Assembly: GCF_000172075.1 (NCBI RefSeq)
Contig: NZ_ABIC01000032.1
Coordinates: 1-48,362 of the forward strand
Length of the DNA: 48,362 nt
From: Shewanella benthica KT99
Lineage (GTDB): Bacteria; Pseudomonadota; Gammaproteobacteria; Enterobacterales; Shewanellaceae
Reading direction: 5' to 3'
The notes under the pieces are model-generated. The model saw only the letters and a program-made list of their open reading frames with translations, did not search any database and was not told the origin of the DNA. A program made the translations under genes and the position numbers. Below are positions 34,416 to 43,992 of this stretch, piece by piece (within the stretch, counting starts at the first letter, position 1; every line of letters begins with the position of its first letter).

Positions 34416-35252
34416 TTATTTCTTAAGCACTTCAGCCATATTCGGCACTATCGTCACCGGATCGAGGCGCATCTGATACCAGTTAACCCGCCAGTCTAAG
34501 TGTGGGCCTGTAACTCGGCCTGTGGCGCCGACTTCGGCGATAGCTTGGCCCTGCTTGATAACCTCGCCTGTTTTGACATACAGCTTGCTTAAATGTAGCA
34601 AACTCGAACTGACACCATAGCCATGGTCGAGAATAATCGTGCCGCCGGAATAAAACATATCCGCTACAGCTAGACTGATGACGCCATCGGCAGGTGCAAC
34701 GACTACAGTGCCGGTTTTCGCGGCAACATCGACGCCATAATGAGGATTTCCTGGCTTGCCGTTATAAACACGCTGACTGCCATAAACACCTGAAATACGC
34801 CCCGTCAGCGGCCAGATAAAATCTTGAGTGAAAGATTCAAGCGCAGAAAACTGACTTCTGGCGGCTCTGACTTGCTTATTGTCTTTTCTCGAGCGCTCCA
34901 GTGCTTTAGGATCTGGCTTCATGATCTTTTTACTGATCCCGTTCACCCTGTCTATCTTGTATTCTTTGGTCTTGATGTTCAGTGGCTTAATCTGAGTCAA
35001 GCCATCAGGATAGATAAGTTTCAACTCTTGCTTTAGCTCGGCCTCACGGGAAAAACCAAATGCAAAGGCACCTCCTGGGGTCACCTTGACAGCCTTACCG
35101 TTGAGATATACTTGAGTACCGGGCTCAACCATAGCTCGTATCAAAGCGCCCTGCTCCATCTTACCTGTCAACTGAATTTGCGCCGATACGTTAACGGTTA
35201 ATAAGAGTGTTAATACAGCCAATGGGGTGACTATCTTAGATAATAGAGACAT
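34416..35252 (-). CDS. M23-family (LytM-type) metallopeptidase
   Basis: 278 residues with a signal peptide (MSLLSKIVTPLAVLTLLLTVNVSA). An N-terminal beta region (25-100) and a basic helical linker precede the M23 domain. Zinc and catalytic residues are intact: H171 and D175 in PHYGVDVAAKTG, H220 in LLHLSKLY, and H251 in GPHLDWRV. So, unlike EnvC-type activators, this copy should be an active peptidoglycan endopeptidase in the periplasm. It starts at ATG 35252, 11 bp after the stop of the upstream gene, so the two are co-transcribed. Confidence 0.9.
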   Translation of the reverse strand: MSLLSKIVTPLAVLTLLLTVNVSAQIQLTGKMEQGALIRAMVEPGTQVYLNGKAVKVTPGGAFAFGFSREAELKQELKLIYPDGLTQIKPLNIKTKEYKIDRVNGISKKIMKPDPKALERSRKDNKQVRAARSQFSALESFTQDFIWPLTGRISGVYGSQRVYNGKPGNPHYGVDVAAKTGTVVVAPADGVISLAVADMFYSGGTIILDHGYGVSSSLLHLSKLYVKTGEVIKQGQAIAEVGATGRVTGPHLDWRVNWYQMRLDPVTIVPNMAEVLKK

Positions 35253-35263
35253 TAATTTTCCAG

Positions 35264-36139
35264 TTATATGTGTTTGACTGAGATAGCCCCTTTACCAACA
35301 CCTTCATAGGCGATCACTTTAAATTCACTCTGAGGCGTTTTCTCAACCAGAGTATTAGCAATAAACTCTGCCAACAGCTCTACCGTAGTATCATGTGGAA
35401 TGATCTCACATCGAGACTTTGGCATGGCGAGTTGAAACTCGCCCTGAGGAGCCTGATAGCAGAAGCCATAGTGAGTCTCTTCGCTCACCTTTGCTTGGGG
35501 AGAAAGGGTTAACTCACTCAAATTAACCACATCTTCTTCGGTACCCAGATAGATGTCTTTCCAACGCTTAGCCCAATATTCATCCCACTTAGGTGCCGCA
35601 ATACCGTTTTCAAAGATATTGATTGTGCTACGATGACCATGAGCAATGCGCTGGCAGTTACCATCGTGCTTTTTAAGGCCATGAGAGTAGTGATAAAATG
35701 GGGCTTCATGTATCTCATTACGCAGCGTCAGCGCTATCCCTTCGACATTATCCGGCAACACGGCTCTCAAGGCTTTCTGCAAGAAGGCATTAACACTATC
35801 AAAGTCGATAATTTCACAGGGGATCAAGGCAAAAGCCTGAGATGGGCATGCGAGGTGAATATCGCCCTGCAGGCTGCTAAAGTCCATCCAGACTTTATCG
35901 CCTTGCTGTTGCCAGCGCACTTCACTGCAAGCCGTTGGAATGAGTAAACGGTGATCGGCGACTTCATCAATGGTATTTTTGATGGTGCGCTTAACTTTCG
36001 CAAAGTCTAACACCATATTTTGCTCATCTAAGTCGCCATCGAGCAGAACATCAACTATCCAACTCTCCCCCACCATGCCTCGAATAGGACACAAGTAGGA
36101 AAAATCGATTACGGTTAAATCTCTAACAAAAAGTTGCAT
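35264..36139 (-). CDS. 6-carboxytetrahydropterin synthase family protein, two-domain
   Basis: 291 residues, about twice the length of QueD. The N-terminal half (IDFSYLCPIRGMVGESWIVD) and the C-terminal half both look like T-fold units. The C-terminal half has HYSHGLKKHDGNCQRIAHGH, with the His cluster and Cys of the 6-pyruvoyltetrahydropterin/QueD active site, followed by a large insertion before VKHI at the end. QueD homologues act in queuosine or pterin synthesis; the role of this long form is not known to me. Upstream of and probably co-transcribed with the M23 gene. Confidence 0.8.
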   Translation of the reverse strand: MQLFVRDLTVIDFSYLCPIRGMVGESWIVDVLLDGDLDEQNMVLDFAKVKRTIKNTIDEVADHRLLIPTACSEVRWQQQGDKVWMDFSSLQGDIHLACPSQAFALIPCEIIDFDSVNAFLQKALRAVLPDNVEGIALTLRNEIHEAPFYHYSHGLKKHDGNCQRIAHGHRSTINIFENGIAAPKWDEYWAKRWKDIYLGTEEDVVNLSELTLSPQAKVSEETHYGFCYQAPQGEFQLAMPKSRCEIIPHDTTVELLAEFIANTLVEKTPQSEFKVIAYEGVGKGAISVKHI

Positions 36140-36394
36140 TTATGCTCCTAGATGGAAAAACAGTCCACCTTTTGTACGCCCATTCGGCAATGGCCAAAGG
36201 ACTGAAATAGTGTCTCAAGACAAATTGACATTATCTTTGAGGTTTAAGCAAGTTTACATGTGATAACACTAATTTTCGACCCGTTTATTGCGCCTAATTG
36301 TAAACTTGGTGAGTATGCTTGATTTGTCATCAGTATAAGCCTGATAATTTAAGTCGCAGCCGTTAAGTAGGAGCAGTCATTTTATTCGGCCAAC
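36140..36394. other. intergenic region upstream of the QueD-like gene
   Basis: About 255 bp without a gene; it includes the promoter side of the minus-strand QueD-like/M23 operon. Confidence 0.5.
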
Positions 36395-36421
36395 AAAAAA
36401 GGCGCTTAATAGCGCCTTTTT
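36395..36421. terminator. rho-independent terminator downstream of yejK
   Basis: AAAAAGGCGCT / AGCGCCTTTTT with a TAAT loop, symmetric with A and T runs. It now lies beyond the duplicated yejK tail. Confidence 0.8.
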
Positions 36422-36440
36422 GATTAAAGCTAAACTCTGA

Positions 36441-36545
36441 AAATTACTGGCCGCCTTTGAGGCGGCGATCGAGTTGATCTTTAAGGTTAGCCGGTACACC
36501 TTTTATCAATATGGTATCTGAGAATATTGAATCGTACATTCACCA
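36441..36545 (-). repeat. duplicated 3' end of yejK
   Basis: Repeats the end of yejK located at 36556-36660. Read on the minus strand it encodes the same last residues, [20 protein letters not shown] and KGGQ stop, with few base changes, most of them silent. Upstream the match fades at GAATCGTACAT. It has no start of its own and is not a gene. Confidence 0.9.
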
Positions 36546-36560
36546 TTGTTCAGCTAAAAA

Positions 36561-37592
36561 TTACTGGCCACCTTTCAAACGACGATCGAGTTGATCTTTA
36601 AGGTTAGCCGGAACACCTTTTATCAATATGGTGTCTGAGATGGGATCGTACATGACTCGCTCACCAAGGTGTGCTCCATCGAAGCTAAGCGTCACGCCAC
36701 CGCCAGTACCAGAGAACTTCTTCAATTGACGTAGGGTCGGCTTATCACCAGGAAATTCATCTTCGAGTTCATAGTCGCCACCCTTGGCGAAATCATAGAA
36801 AGATTCCATGCCACTATCGGCAAGCTCATCGGCAAGATCCTTAATTTCAATATCCGCACCAAGATCACAGCGCTCGGTACAATAATCGAAAATCTTCTCA
36901 CGGCACTGCTGACGCTCATCTTTGGTCAGTTCGCTGCTGGAAACAAAATCTTCGACCGCATTCATCAACTGCTTGTTTTGCGCCTTAGTGTTAACGCCTT
37001 CTACACAACCCATAAAATCGAGGAAAAAATCAGCAACCTTTCTGCCCGCACGTCCGCGAATAAATGAGATATATTTACGTGAACCTTCATCCGCCTGCCA
37101 TTCAGTCAGATCGATACGCGCCGCCAGCTGTACATCTTTAAGATCTAAGTGAGTATTTTGCGACAGTTCCATATCATCGAGCACGGTCATCGATGACTTA
37201 GCATTAAGCAAAGAAACATACAGGTAGTCACTGGTCATATGAGTATAACAAGCCAGAAGTAAGTAACCACCTTGACTGAAATTGTATTTGGACAACTCTT
37301 CTTGTAATAACTTACCCGCTAAACCGGAAAATTCGACGAAGCCAAGTTCACCATTACGGTAGTCGGTTAACGCCTGCATAAAATTAGGGTTAGCCTCGCC
37401 ATCTTCACCTGAAATACCGAAATATCCAAAACCTTTGCCCGCCTTTGTGGTGTATGTTTGATGTAATTCATCCAACATGACTTCAACGGCTTCGCCGTTC
37501 AATAAAGGTTGGGAACGCAATCGACAGCTTAGCTGTCCGTCACTGTCTTGAATAATGGCATGGATGATGGCTTGTTCGACGTTTATGCTCAT
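36561..37592 (-). CDS. yejK: nucleoid-associated protein YejK (NdpA)
   Basis: 343 residues, the usual length. Start [16 protein letters not shown], the [19 protein letters not shown] segment and the tail [13 protein letters not shown] are characteristic of the nucleoid-associated YejK/NdpA family, which binds DNA in the cytoplasm. It is divergent from yejL-yejM, as in E. coli. The last 24 codons occur a second time just downstream. The ATG is at 37592. Confidence 0.96.
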   Translation of the reverse strand: MSINVEQAIIHAIIQDSDGQLSCRLRSQPLLNGEAVEVMLDELHQTYTTKAGKGFGYFGISGEDGEANPNFMQALTDYRNGELGFVEFSGLAGKLLQEELSKYNFSQGGYLLLACYTHMTSDYLYVSLLNAKSSMTVLDDMELSQNTHLDLKDVQLAARIDLTEWQADEGSRKYISFIRGRAGRKVADFFLDFMGCVEGVNTKAQNKQLMNAVEDFVSSSELTKDERQQCREKIFDYCTERCDLGADIEIKDLADELADSGMESFYDFAKGGDYELEDEFPGDKPTLRQLKKFSGTGGGVTLSFDGAHLGERVMYDPISDTILIKGVPANLKDQLDRRLKGGQ

Positions 37593-37917
37593 AGGTCTCG
37601 ATAAAAATAATGGTTAAAGATGTGATGTCTCCAATAGTAAGGTCACTGGTCATGCGACTAGTTCCGCTTAAACAGAACCTCATTTTCGGGTCAATTTTAA
37701 TGAGTCTATATTGCCCCAATTGAAATCCAGCTTCAAGAATAAGATGAGTAGAACTCACCTGCTACTCCTCGGCAAAAGAGTCATTAGCCATTTTTACACA
37801 AGTAGAAGTGAATATTGATATCAAAATCAGACTAAGCAGTGCAATGATATCGTGCTTAGGCTGAATTTCGGTTATCATGAGCGCCAAATATCTCGGTAAC
37901 CGAAACACTTTTTTACT
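37593..37917. promoter_or_regulatory. divergent promoter region of yejK and yejL
   Basis: 325 bp between the two starts with no credible gene. Both promoters should lie here; I could not place them reliably. Confidence 0.5.
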
Positions 37918-38133
37918 ATGGCTATACAATCAAAATATTCAAACACTCAAGTTGAATCTCTTATTGCTGAAATCAGTGCTGTGATGGATAAGCATCAAGC
38001 TCCGACTGACTTAAGACTCATGGTATTGGGTAACTGTGTGACAGATCTGCTGGCGCGTAAAGTACCTCAGGAATCCAGAGACCAGGTAGCCGAGCAGTTT
38101 TCAAAAGCCCTAGCTAAGTCTATTAAAAGCTAA
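37918..38133 (+). CDS. yejL: YejL family protein (DUF1414)
   Basis: 71 residues. The whole sequence fits the YejL family: QVESLIAEISAVMDKHQAPTD (in two parts), LRLMVLGNCVTDLL and VPQESRDQVAEQFSKAL. Small cytosolic helical protein of unknown function, conserved next to yejK and yejM. Followed 101 bp later by yejM. Confidence 0.93.
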   Translation: MAIQSKYSNTQVESLIAEISAVMDKHQAPTDLRLMVLGNCVTDLLARKVPQESRDQVAEQFSKALAKSIKS

Positions 38134-38234
38134 TTTATGCCGTCGTGCATTAAAAACTAGCTAAAGTCGTAAAAAAACACTTAAGATACTTTAGTATCAA
38201 ATAAAATAAGCATTTAAACAGTAAGCGGAGCCAC

Positions 38235-40022
38235 ATGGTCGAGCGTAAAAAGGAAATGGGGCGTGATCGCGTATCACGCTTGGTAACTTGGGGACATTGG
38301 TTTGCCTTCTTCAATGGCTTTCTTGCCATGATTGTGGGCTTCCGCTATCTCGATACGGTAGGTCATCCTGAGACTTGGGTTGGCTGGGGTTATCTGGCCA
38401 TCAGTACCATAGGTCACTTTAGTTTTTTGGCCTTTATCGTTTATTTAGTGCTGGTTTTCCCCGTCACCTTACTGCTGCCCTATTCCAAAATTTTACGTGG
38501 CTATGCAGCAAGCATTGCCACCTTAAGTCTCTGCATTTTACTCTATGACACCATCATTTATGATGATTACGGTCTGCACCTGAGTCCATTTGTGTTCGAT
38601 CTCGCATGGGCCGATCTCAATACCCTGCTTCGTAGTACCTCCTATATCATTACCCCTTTAGGAATTTTAGCCATTGAGCTCATTGCGGCAAATTTCCTCT
38701 GGAAAAGGATCGAACAAATCCACAAGGTACGTCGTGGTAATAAAGTCGTCGCTTTCGTGGGTGTGTGCTTTATCAGCAGTCATCTGATCCATATCTGGGC
38801 CGATGCTGCAGATATCACAGAGATCACTCGTCTCGATGATGCTTACCCGCTCTCCTATCCTGCCACGGCCCGTTCATTTATGGAAAGCCACGGCATAGAT
38901 AGTTCCACGCAGCCTAAAGTAAGCTCGTCCCTGAGAAGCAGTTTGAATTATCCCAAACGTCCACTGCAATGCACTAAAACTGATGAAGTGCAGCCTAATA
39001 TTTTGTTATTAACCATAGATAGTTTTAGAGCTGACATGGTCACTAGTAAGACCATGCCCTTCTTCAGTCAGTATGGTCATAACCATCAGCAGTTCCTTCA
39101 CCACATCAGTGGCGGGAATCAATTCAACAGCGGCATGTTCGCCATTCTTTATGGACTTCAAGGCAGCTATATCAACTCCAGTGGATTGTCACAGACACCG
39201 CCACTACTGACTCAAATATTGAAGCAACATGGCTACCAGTTGGGCTTATTCTCAGGCTTGCATACCAGTCAAATACCTCAAGCCATCTATGATGATTTTG
39301 AGCAAATAATTTCGCCACCCAACAGTAGCGATGCGGCTCAAGATATTGAGAATGTTGCTGGATTCCAAAGTTGGCAACAGGCACAGAAAAGTCCTTGGTT
39401 TGGTCTAATCAACCTCAGTGCCCCTGACAGCTACGATACCCCCATTGGATTTTTGGGTATTGAAATGATCCAGTCTGAGCAAAAATTAACACCCGCCCAA
39501 CGAGTCTTGTTCAATCAATATCGTCAGTCATTGAATTTTATCGATCAACAAATTGAAAGCATCGTCACTGATTTGCCCACAGATACCTTGGTCATCATCA
39601 CTGGGGTCAGCGGTAAATTGTTCACCAGTAGTTTGCATGAGGCTAGAGGTAACCTCTCTCCTGCCAATGTTCAGGTTCCCTTAGTGATCCACTGGCCACT
39701 ATCACCGGCCAAAGACGTAAATTATCGTACCAGCCACTATGGCATCGCCCCCACCTTAATGACTCAAGTACTTGGCTGCACGAATCCGGCGACCGATTAC
39801 AGTGCGGGTCGAAGCCTGTTGCAGCCCGATGCAGAGTCTTGGGTATATGTCGGCGATAATCGTATATTTGGTATCTATCAAAAATCTGAAATTACGGTGA
39901 TCGACAGACACGGTAAGTACCGCATCTATGATGTAAATTACCAGCATCGCCTGCGCAAAAAATTGAGTACTCCTGAGCTCATTGAAGTGATGCGTGAAGG
40001 CCGTAGGATGTATAACAATTAA
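38235..40022 (+). CDS. yejM: inner-membrane sulfatase-like regulator of LPS synthesis (YejM/PbgA/LapC)
   Basis: 595 residues. An N-terminal DUF3413 part with five transmembrane helices (within 1-190; WGHWFAFFNGFLAMIVGFRYL begins it) is followed by a basic linker and a periplasmic alkaline-phosphatase/sulfatase-like domain from about 250 (NILLLTIDSFRADM). The nucleophile position of true sulfatases (C/S-x-P-x-R) is not present in that form, in keeping with a non-catalytic role. In E. coli, YejM controls LapB/FtsH-mediated LpxC turnover and so LPS amount. A GCGGAGCC box precedes the ATG. Confidence 0.94.
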   Translation: MVERKKEMGRDRVSRLVTWGHWFAFFNGFLAMIVGFRYLDTVGHPETWVGWGYLAISTIGHFSFLAFIVYLVLVFPVTLLLPYSKILRGYAASIATLSLCILLYDTIIYDDYGLHLSPFVFDLAWADLNTLLRSTSYIITPLGILAIELIAANFLWKRIEQIHKVRRGNKVVAFVGVCFISSHLIHIWADAADITEITRLDDAYPLSYPATARSFMESHGIDSSTQPKVSSSLRSSLNYPKRPLQCTKTDEVQPNILLLTIDSFRADMVTSKTMPFFSQYGHNHQQFLHHISGGNQFNSGMFAILYGLQGSYINSSGLSQTPPLLTQILKQHGYQLGLFSGLHTSQIPQAIYDDFEQIISPPNSSDAAQDIENVAGFQSWQQAQKSPWFGLINLSAPDSYDTPIGFLGIEMIQSEQKLTPAQRVLFNQYRQSLNFIDQQIESIVTDLPTDTLVIITGVSGKLFTSSLHEARGNLSPANVQVPLVIHWPLSPAKDVNYRTSHYGIAPTLMTQVLGCTNPATDYSAGRSLLQPDAESWVYVGDNRIFGIYQKSEITVIDRHGKYRIYDVNYQHRLRKKLSTPELIEVMREGRRMYNN

Positions 40023-40254
40023 AATATAAATATAAATAGCCCGTACTGTTTATCGGTATATCTTTGAACCCGTAATTGGTGTTAATTGGGTGATTACTGG
40101 CTAAAAAGCTTACAAACTAAGCAATTAGATCGAGTGTGGTGACTAATTGCTTGCAGAATCTTAAGTGACTTGCTAAAGTTCTGCCTCACCTAAAGACCCC
40201 CTTGAAAAAGATGTTTAGGTGTTCTTAGGCATAGTTTAGATTCTAAGAAAATCT

Positions 40255-40331
40255 CGGGATATGGCCTAGTTCGGTAAGGCGCTTGTCTGGGGGACAAGAG
40301 ATCGCAGGTTCAAATCCTGCTATCCCGACCA
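40255..40331 (+). tRNA. tRNA-Pro (GGG anticodon)
   Basis: 77 nt with encoded CCA. The acceptor CGGGATA pairs with TATCCCG. The D stem GCCT/AGGC, anticodon stem CTTGT/ACAAG with loop CTGGGGG (anticodon GGG), and the T arm GCAGG-TTCAAAT-CCTGC all fold. It decodes CCC (and CCU by wobble). Confidence 0.96.
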
Positions 40332-40336
40332 CATTG

Positions 40337-40370
40337 AAAAATCCAGACTCAGCAATGAATCTGGATTTTT
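40337..40370 (+). terminator. terminator of the tRNA-Pro gene
   Basis: AAAAATCCAGA / TCTGGATTTTT stem with a 12-base loop, 6 bp after the tRNA. Confidence 0.75.
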
Positions 40371-40532
40371 GCTATCTGACGTTTGATAATATGCCGATAC
40401 GATAAATATTGTGACAGGTGTCAGCAGAGGGAGGCATAAGTCCTATAAAAGCGTAATTTTATGCATAACGAATTGGTATAAGCCTTAGACCATGATATTT
40501 TACTGACAAAATTACTTATCGAGATGTTACTC

Positions 40533-41111
40533 ATGCCGAAGGCAAGCGACGTTAAAAAGAATACTGCTGTCGAATTCAACAATAATGTTTATCTCATCAG
40601 AGATATTGAACGTTCAGTGCCGCAGGGACGTTCGGGAGGCAGCTTATATCGCATGCGCATGTACGATGTTTCCTCTGGGTCTAAACTAGATCATACCTTC
40701 AAGGCTGATGATATGATAAGCCTTGCGGATCTCAGCCACCACGATGTGACTTTCTCTTATATCGATGGTGACGAGTATGTCTTCATGGACGTAGAAGATT
40801 ACACCCCTTACCATTTCAACAAAGACACCATCGCCGAAGAGTTACTCTATATCACTGAAGACACTCAAGGCTTACATGTACTTACTGTCGATGGTTCACC
40901 CGTTGCCATTGAACTGCCTTCCCATGTCGATCTAGTCATAGTCGAAACAGACCCTTCAATCAAGGGAGCTTCGGCCAGTGCCCGCACTAAGCCAGCGACT
41001 CTATCTACCGGGCTGACGGTACAGGTCCCTGAATATATTGCCAATGGTGAGAAGATTAAGATCAACACGGTCGAACAGAAATTCATGAGCCGCTCTGACT
41101 CTAAAGCTTAA
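40533..41111 (+). CDS. yeiP: elongation factor P-like protein EfpL (YeiP)
   Basis: 192 residues from ATG 40533, which matches the E. coli YeiP start (MPRANEIKK there, MPKASDVKK here) and has GAGATG upstream; the ATG nine bases earlier is unlikely. Three beta domains, with [22 protein letters not shown] and [19 protein letters not shown] as family blocks. The loop tip that in EF-P carries the modified residue has R33 here (VPQGRSGG), the residue typical of the EfpL subgroup. It enters the ribosomal E site and relieves stalling at proline stretches. It lies 200 bp after a tRNA-Pro gene. Confidence 0.94.
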   Translation: MPKASDVKKNTAVEFNNNVYLIRDIERSVPQGRSGGSLYRMRMYDVSSGSKLDHTFKADDMISLADLSHHDVTFSYIDGDEYVFMDVEDYTPYHFNKDTIAEELLYITEDTQGLHVLTVDGSPVAIELPSHVDLVIVETDPSIKGASASARTKPATLSTGLTVQVPEYIANGEKIKINTVEQKFMSRSDSKA

Positions 41112-41148
41112 TGGGCTAAATAAGTAATACCGATTGCTATAAATAGAA

Positions 41149-41178
41149 CACCTGTTATTGGGAGCCAAATAACAGGTC
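41149..41178. terminator. hairpin after efpL
   Basis: ACCTGTTATT / AATAACAGGT, a perfect 10-bp stem with an 8-base loop, about 40 bp after the stop. T-rich tail is weak. Confidence 0.6.
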
Positions 41179-41268
41179 TTCTTGCTTCACAACAAGGTTC
41201 AATATCTAAGGACATTATTGAGCTAGAGTCAAAAATCAATACCCCCGCAAACCAGCAATACTGATCCA

Positions 41269-41403
41269 TTACTTCCGTAATTCTTCAGCTTCAGTCTTAT
41301 TCTTTCTCTCAATTTTTAACTGCTTTTGTAAGCGTAAGTCTTTAGTGATCCCATAGACAATAAAAGATAATAAGATGGCCAAACCTATGCCGACTTTAAA
41401 GAT
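41269..41403 (-). CDS. possible 44-residue membrane protein without a normal start codon
   Basis: Minus-strand frame reading FKVGIGLAILLSFIVYGITK, then DLRLQKQLKIERKNKTEAEE and LRK stop. One hydrophobic helix followed by a charged coiled-coil-like tail is a convincing small membrane protein design. The codon where the start should be is ATC, with a stop codon two codons upstream; the first usual alternative is a TTG (GLAILL region). Either a rare start or an ATG lost by mutation. Confidence 0.4.
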   Translation of the reverse strand: MFKVGIGLAILLSFIVYGITKDLRLQKQLKIERKNKTEAEELRK

Positions 41404-41546
41404 ATGTTAATTGATTAACTCGGAACTTACCATTCCGCACAAATACTCAACAAACAGTGATTCTTTTGTTACATATGTGTTGAGAATCGACCTATAAGGC
41501 GCTAGCATCTATACATAGCCACGAGATAAAAAAATATAAGGCTTTA
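41404..41546. other. spacer upstream of the GGDEF gene
   Basis: About 140 bp with the promoter side of the diguanylate cyclase gene; no gene. Confidence 0.45.
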
Positions 41547-43733
41547 ATGTTCCAGATTAATCGTCAGCATTTCAAGTTCTCCCTCTTTTTAGGCTTATTT
41601 GGCCTCATAGCGAACCTGTACCCCATTCCCCTGTTTGGCAATGTTCAGCTTATCTTAGGCAACGGTGTTTTTGTCATCGTTGCCATCTTGTTAGGCCCTT
41701 GGTACGCACTGTTCACCGCCCTGCTCTGCTCAATCGGATTATTTATCTCCTGGTCTAGTCCCCATGTCTTTATCATCTTCTGTCTGGAGGCCATCTGGTT
41801 GGGCTTCGCCCGCAGAAAAGACATCTATTCTTTATATGCAGATATTGGATATTGGCTGTTATTAGGTATGCCATTATTTGTACTCTATGCCAGTATTTTC
41901 TCAACACTGCCTGAAAGCCACCTCTCATTTATCACATTAAAACAAGGGATTAATGGTTTAATCTGCGCCGCAGTTGGGTCTCTGGCTGTCATAATCATCT
42001 CGGAGTTATGGCACCTCGAAGGTAAGATGAAAGACAAGAGAAGACGCAGCTTCAATGCTCAACTCACTTACGGTTTTTCCTTAGTACTGACCATCTCACT
42101 GCTGGGCTCGGCACTGATATTCAATCATCAAGTGATTACCAAGCAGCAGAAGAGTTTGCAGCGTAACTTACATGACTCAGTAACCCATTTAGGACTGGCG
42201 ACTGAGATGTTCCTCGAGACACATGAGCGAGCGATAGATAACGCATCTAGATGGCTGAGTTTGTCAGGCACAGAGAATATCTCTGGCTGGCAAAGCAAAC
42301 TGGTCAAGTTGCATCAGAGTTACCCTGGATTTGCCACCATGCTGGTAACCAACGCCGATGCGCGTATCATAGCGGCGAGCCCCATAGCGGCATTAGGCAT
42401 AGAGAAGGTACTCAACAAAGAGCTCAGTGTCGAAGACCGTCACTACTTTCAGGAAGCATTTTTCAATCAAAGTACCTACATTTCACCGGTATTTTTAGAA
42501 CGAGGGTTCGGCACCGACCCCATCGTCGCCATTAGCGCGCCCTTCTACCACAGCAATAAACCTAACCAGCCCACTGGGATCATCGAAGGTTCATTAGATT
42601 TAACCACCTTTGCTCAAATTGAGCAGACCAATGAGGTCTACCAAGATCAATTAATGATCCTCATCGATGAAGCTGGCAGGGTCATATACGCATCCAAAGC
42701 GTTAAGTCTTGTGCCATTGTCCGAGTTTAAATGGGCTGAGAGTGGCAAAAACTATAAGACGAGTCTGTCTATGATCAACTTGCGCGATATCGATAATCCA
42801 AATCCCGAATTTATCTATGATAGCTACACGCTAGATAACCAGTGGAAACTCTATGTGGTTAAACCCTTTTCTCCGCTGTTAAAATTACTAGAGTCTCAGT
42901 ATCTTACTACATTCGCTGTACTTATCTTATCCATCATAATTACCGTCTTAATGACTCGAGTCCTGAGTATCCGCTTGACTCAGCCACTTGGCGTCATTGC
43001 CAATAAATTTGCCGAATATGGACACAGTAAAGCTGCCGATTATCATATCAGCGAAGATTCACCTATTGAGTTTCTCAATTTGTACCAAAGCATTAAAAAG
43101 AGTAAACAAGAGCTAATTTCTTACCAGTTAGAACTTGAAGAGAAGGTCGCGATCCGCACTTTTGAACTGCAAAAAGCCAATGCTAAACTGCAGATATTAG
43201 TCGAAAAAGATGAATTGACTTCCTTGTATAATCGTCGCTATGCCGAAGTAAAATTCAGAACAACACAAGATTTTTGTCAACGTTGTGATGAAGTGATGGC
43301 TCTTGGGATCTTAGATATCGATAATTTCAAATTAATCAATGATACTTATGGTCATCAGGGCGGTGATGAATGCCTGCGGGTTTTATCAAAAGAGATGAAA
43401 AAATACTTTAAGCGCGATACCGATGTCATCGCACGTTATGGTGGTGAAGAGTTTTTGCTCATCTTACCCTTTTGTAATGTGCTAATGATTGAAGATCACC
43501 TCAACGAGTTTAGAAAAAAAGTTAAAGGGTTAGCCATCGAAAACCCTAATGATAAACGTCTGATAACCATGACAGTAAGCATAGGTGCCCTAGTGAATAA
43601 TGCTAAATACAGTACCGAGTTAGATGCCTGGTTTAAACTAGCCGATCTTAACTTGTATCAGGCTAAAAACCAGGGTAGAGATAAAGTCATCATCTCTATG
43701 CCGAGATCATCCGATAAGCTGGTGACAGTGTAA
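41547..43733 (+). CDS. membrane-bound diguanylate cyclase (GGDEF) with Cache-like sensor
   Basis: 728 residues. Several N-terminal transmembrane helices (within 8-155) form a membrane sensor part. A further helix near 180-200 leads to a periplasmic Cache-type domain (about 205-440; RIIAASPIAALG, DRHYFQEAFF, APFYHSNKPN), then a helix near 452-472 and a HAMP-like/coiled-coil linker. The GGDEF domain runs from about 555: ELTSLYNRRYAEVKF, DIDNFKLINDTYGHQGGDE (quoted in parts) and the active-site GGEEF at 632-636. An RxxD inhibition site (RDTD, 623-626) lies at the right spacing. It should make cyclic di-GMP from GTP with product inhibition, in response to an extracellular ligand. Confidence 0.93.
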   Translation: MFQINRQHFKFSLFLGLFGLIANLYPIPLFGNVQLILGNGVFVIVAILLGPWYALFTALLCSIGLFISWSSPHVFIIFCLEAIWLGFARRKDIYSLYADIGYWLLLGMPLFVLYASIFSTLPESHLSFITLKQGINGLICAAVGSLAVIIISELWHLEGKMKDKRRRSFNAQLTYGFSLVLTISLLGSALIFNHQVITKQQKSLQRNLHDSVTHLGLATEMFLETHERAIDNASRWLSLSGTENISGWQSKLVKLHQSYPGFATMLVTNADARIIAASPIAALGIEKVLNKELSVEDRHYFQEAFFNQSTYISPVFLERGFGTDPIVAISAPFYHSNKPNQPTGIIEGSLDLTTFAQIEQTNEVYQDQLMILIDEAGRVIYASKALSLVPLSEFKWAESGKNYKTSLSMINLRDIDNPNPEFIYDSYTLDNQWKLYVVKPFSPLLKLLESQYLTTFAVLILSIIITVLMTRVLSIRLTQPLGVIANKFAEYGHSKAADYHISEDSPIEFLNLYQSIKKSKQELISYQLELEEKVAIRTFELQKANAKLQILVEKDELTSLYNRRYAEVKFRTTQDFCQRCDEVMALGILDIDNFKLINDTYGHQGGDECLRVLSKEMKKYFKRDTDVIARYGGEEFLLILPFCNVLMIEDHLNEFRKKVKGLAIENPNDKRLITMTVSIGALVNNAKYSTELDAWFKLADLNLYQAKNQGRDKVIISMPRSSDKLVTV

Positions 43734-43992
43734 TCCCCTAAGTGAATACGCCTAATCCTAAGCTAATACAGCTAAATCCGGCCAAATATCATTACAGCTT
43801 AAATCTTTTAATCCTTAGATAAACTGATCTATTCTGGAAATAAGATATGGGCAATGGCAAGGCAACATGCCTCGACACAAGCAAGCCGCATCAATAGCAC
43901 TAAAAGTTACTGTTTAAATTGAAATTTCATTTAACTAGGTTAACTTACACGCATTAACTAGGTAAAATCCACCAATACTCACACCCGAAAAC

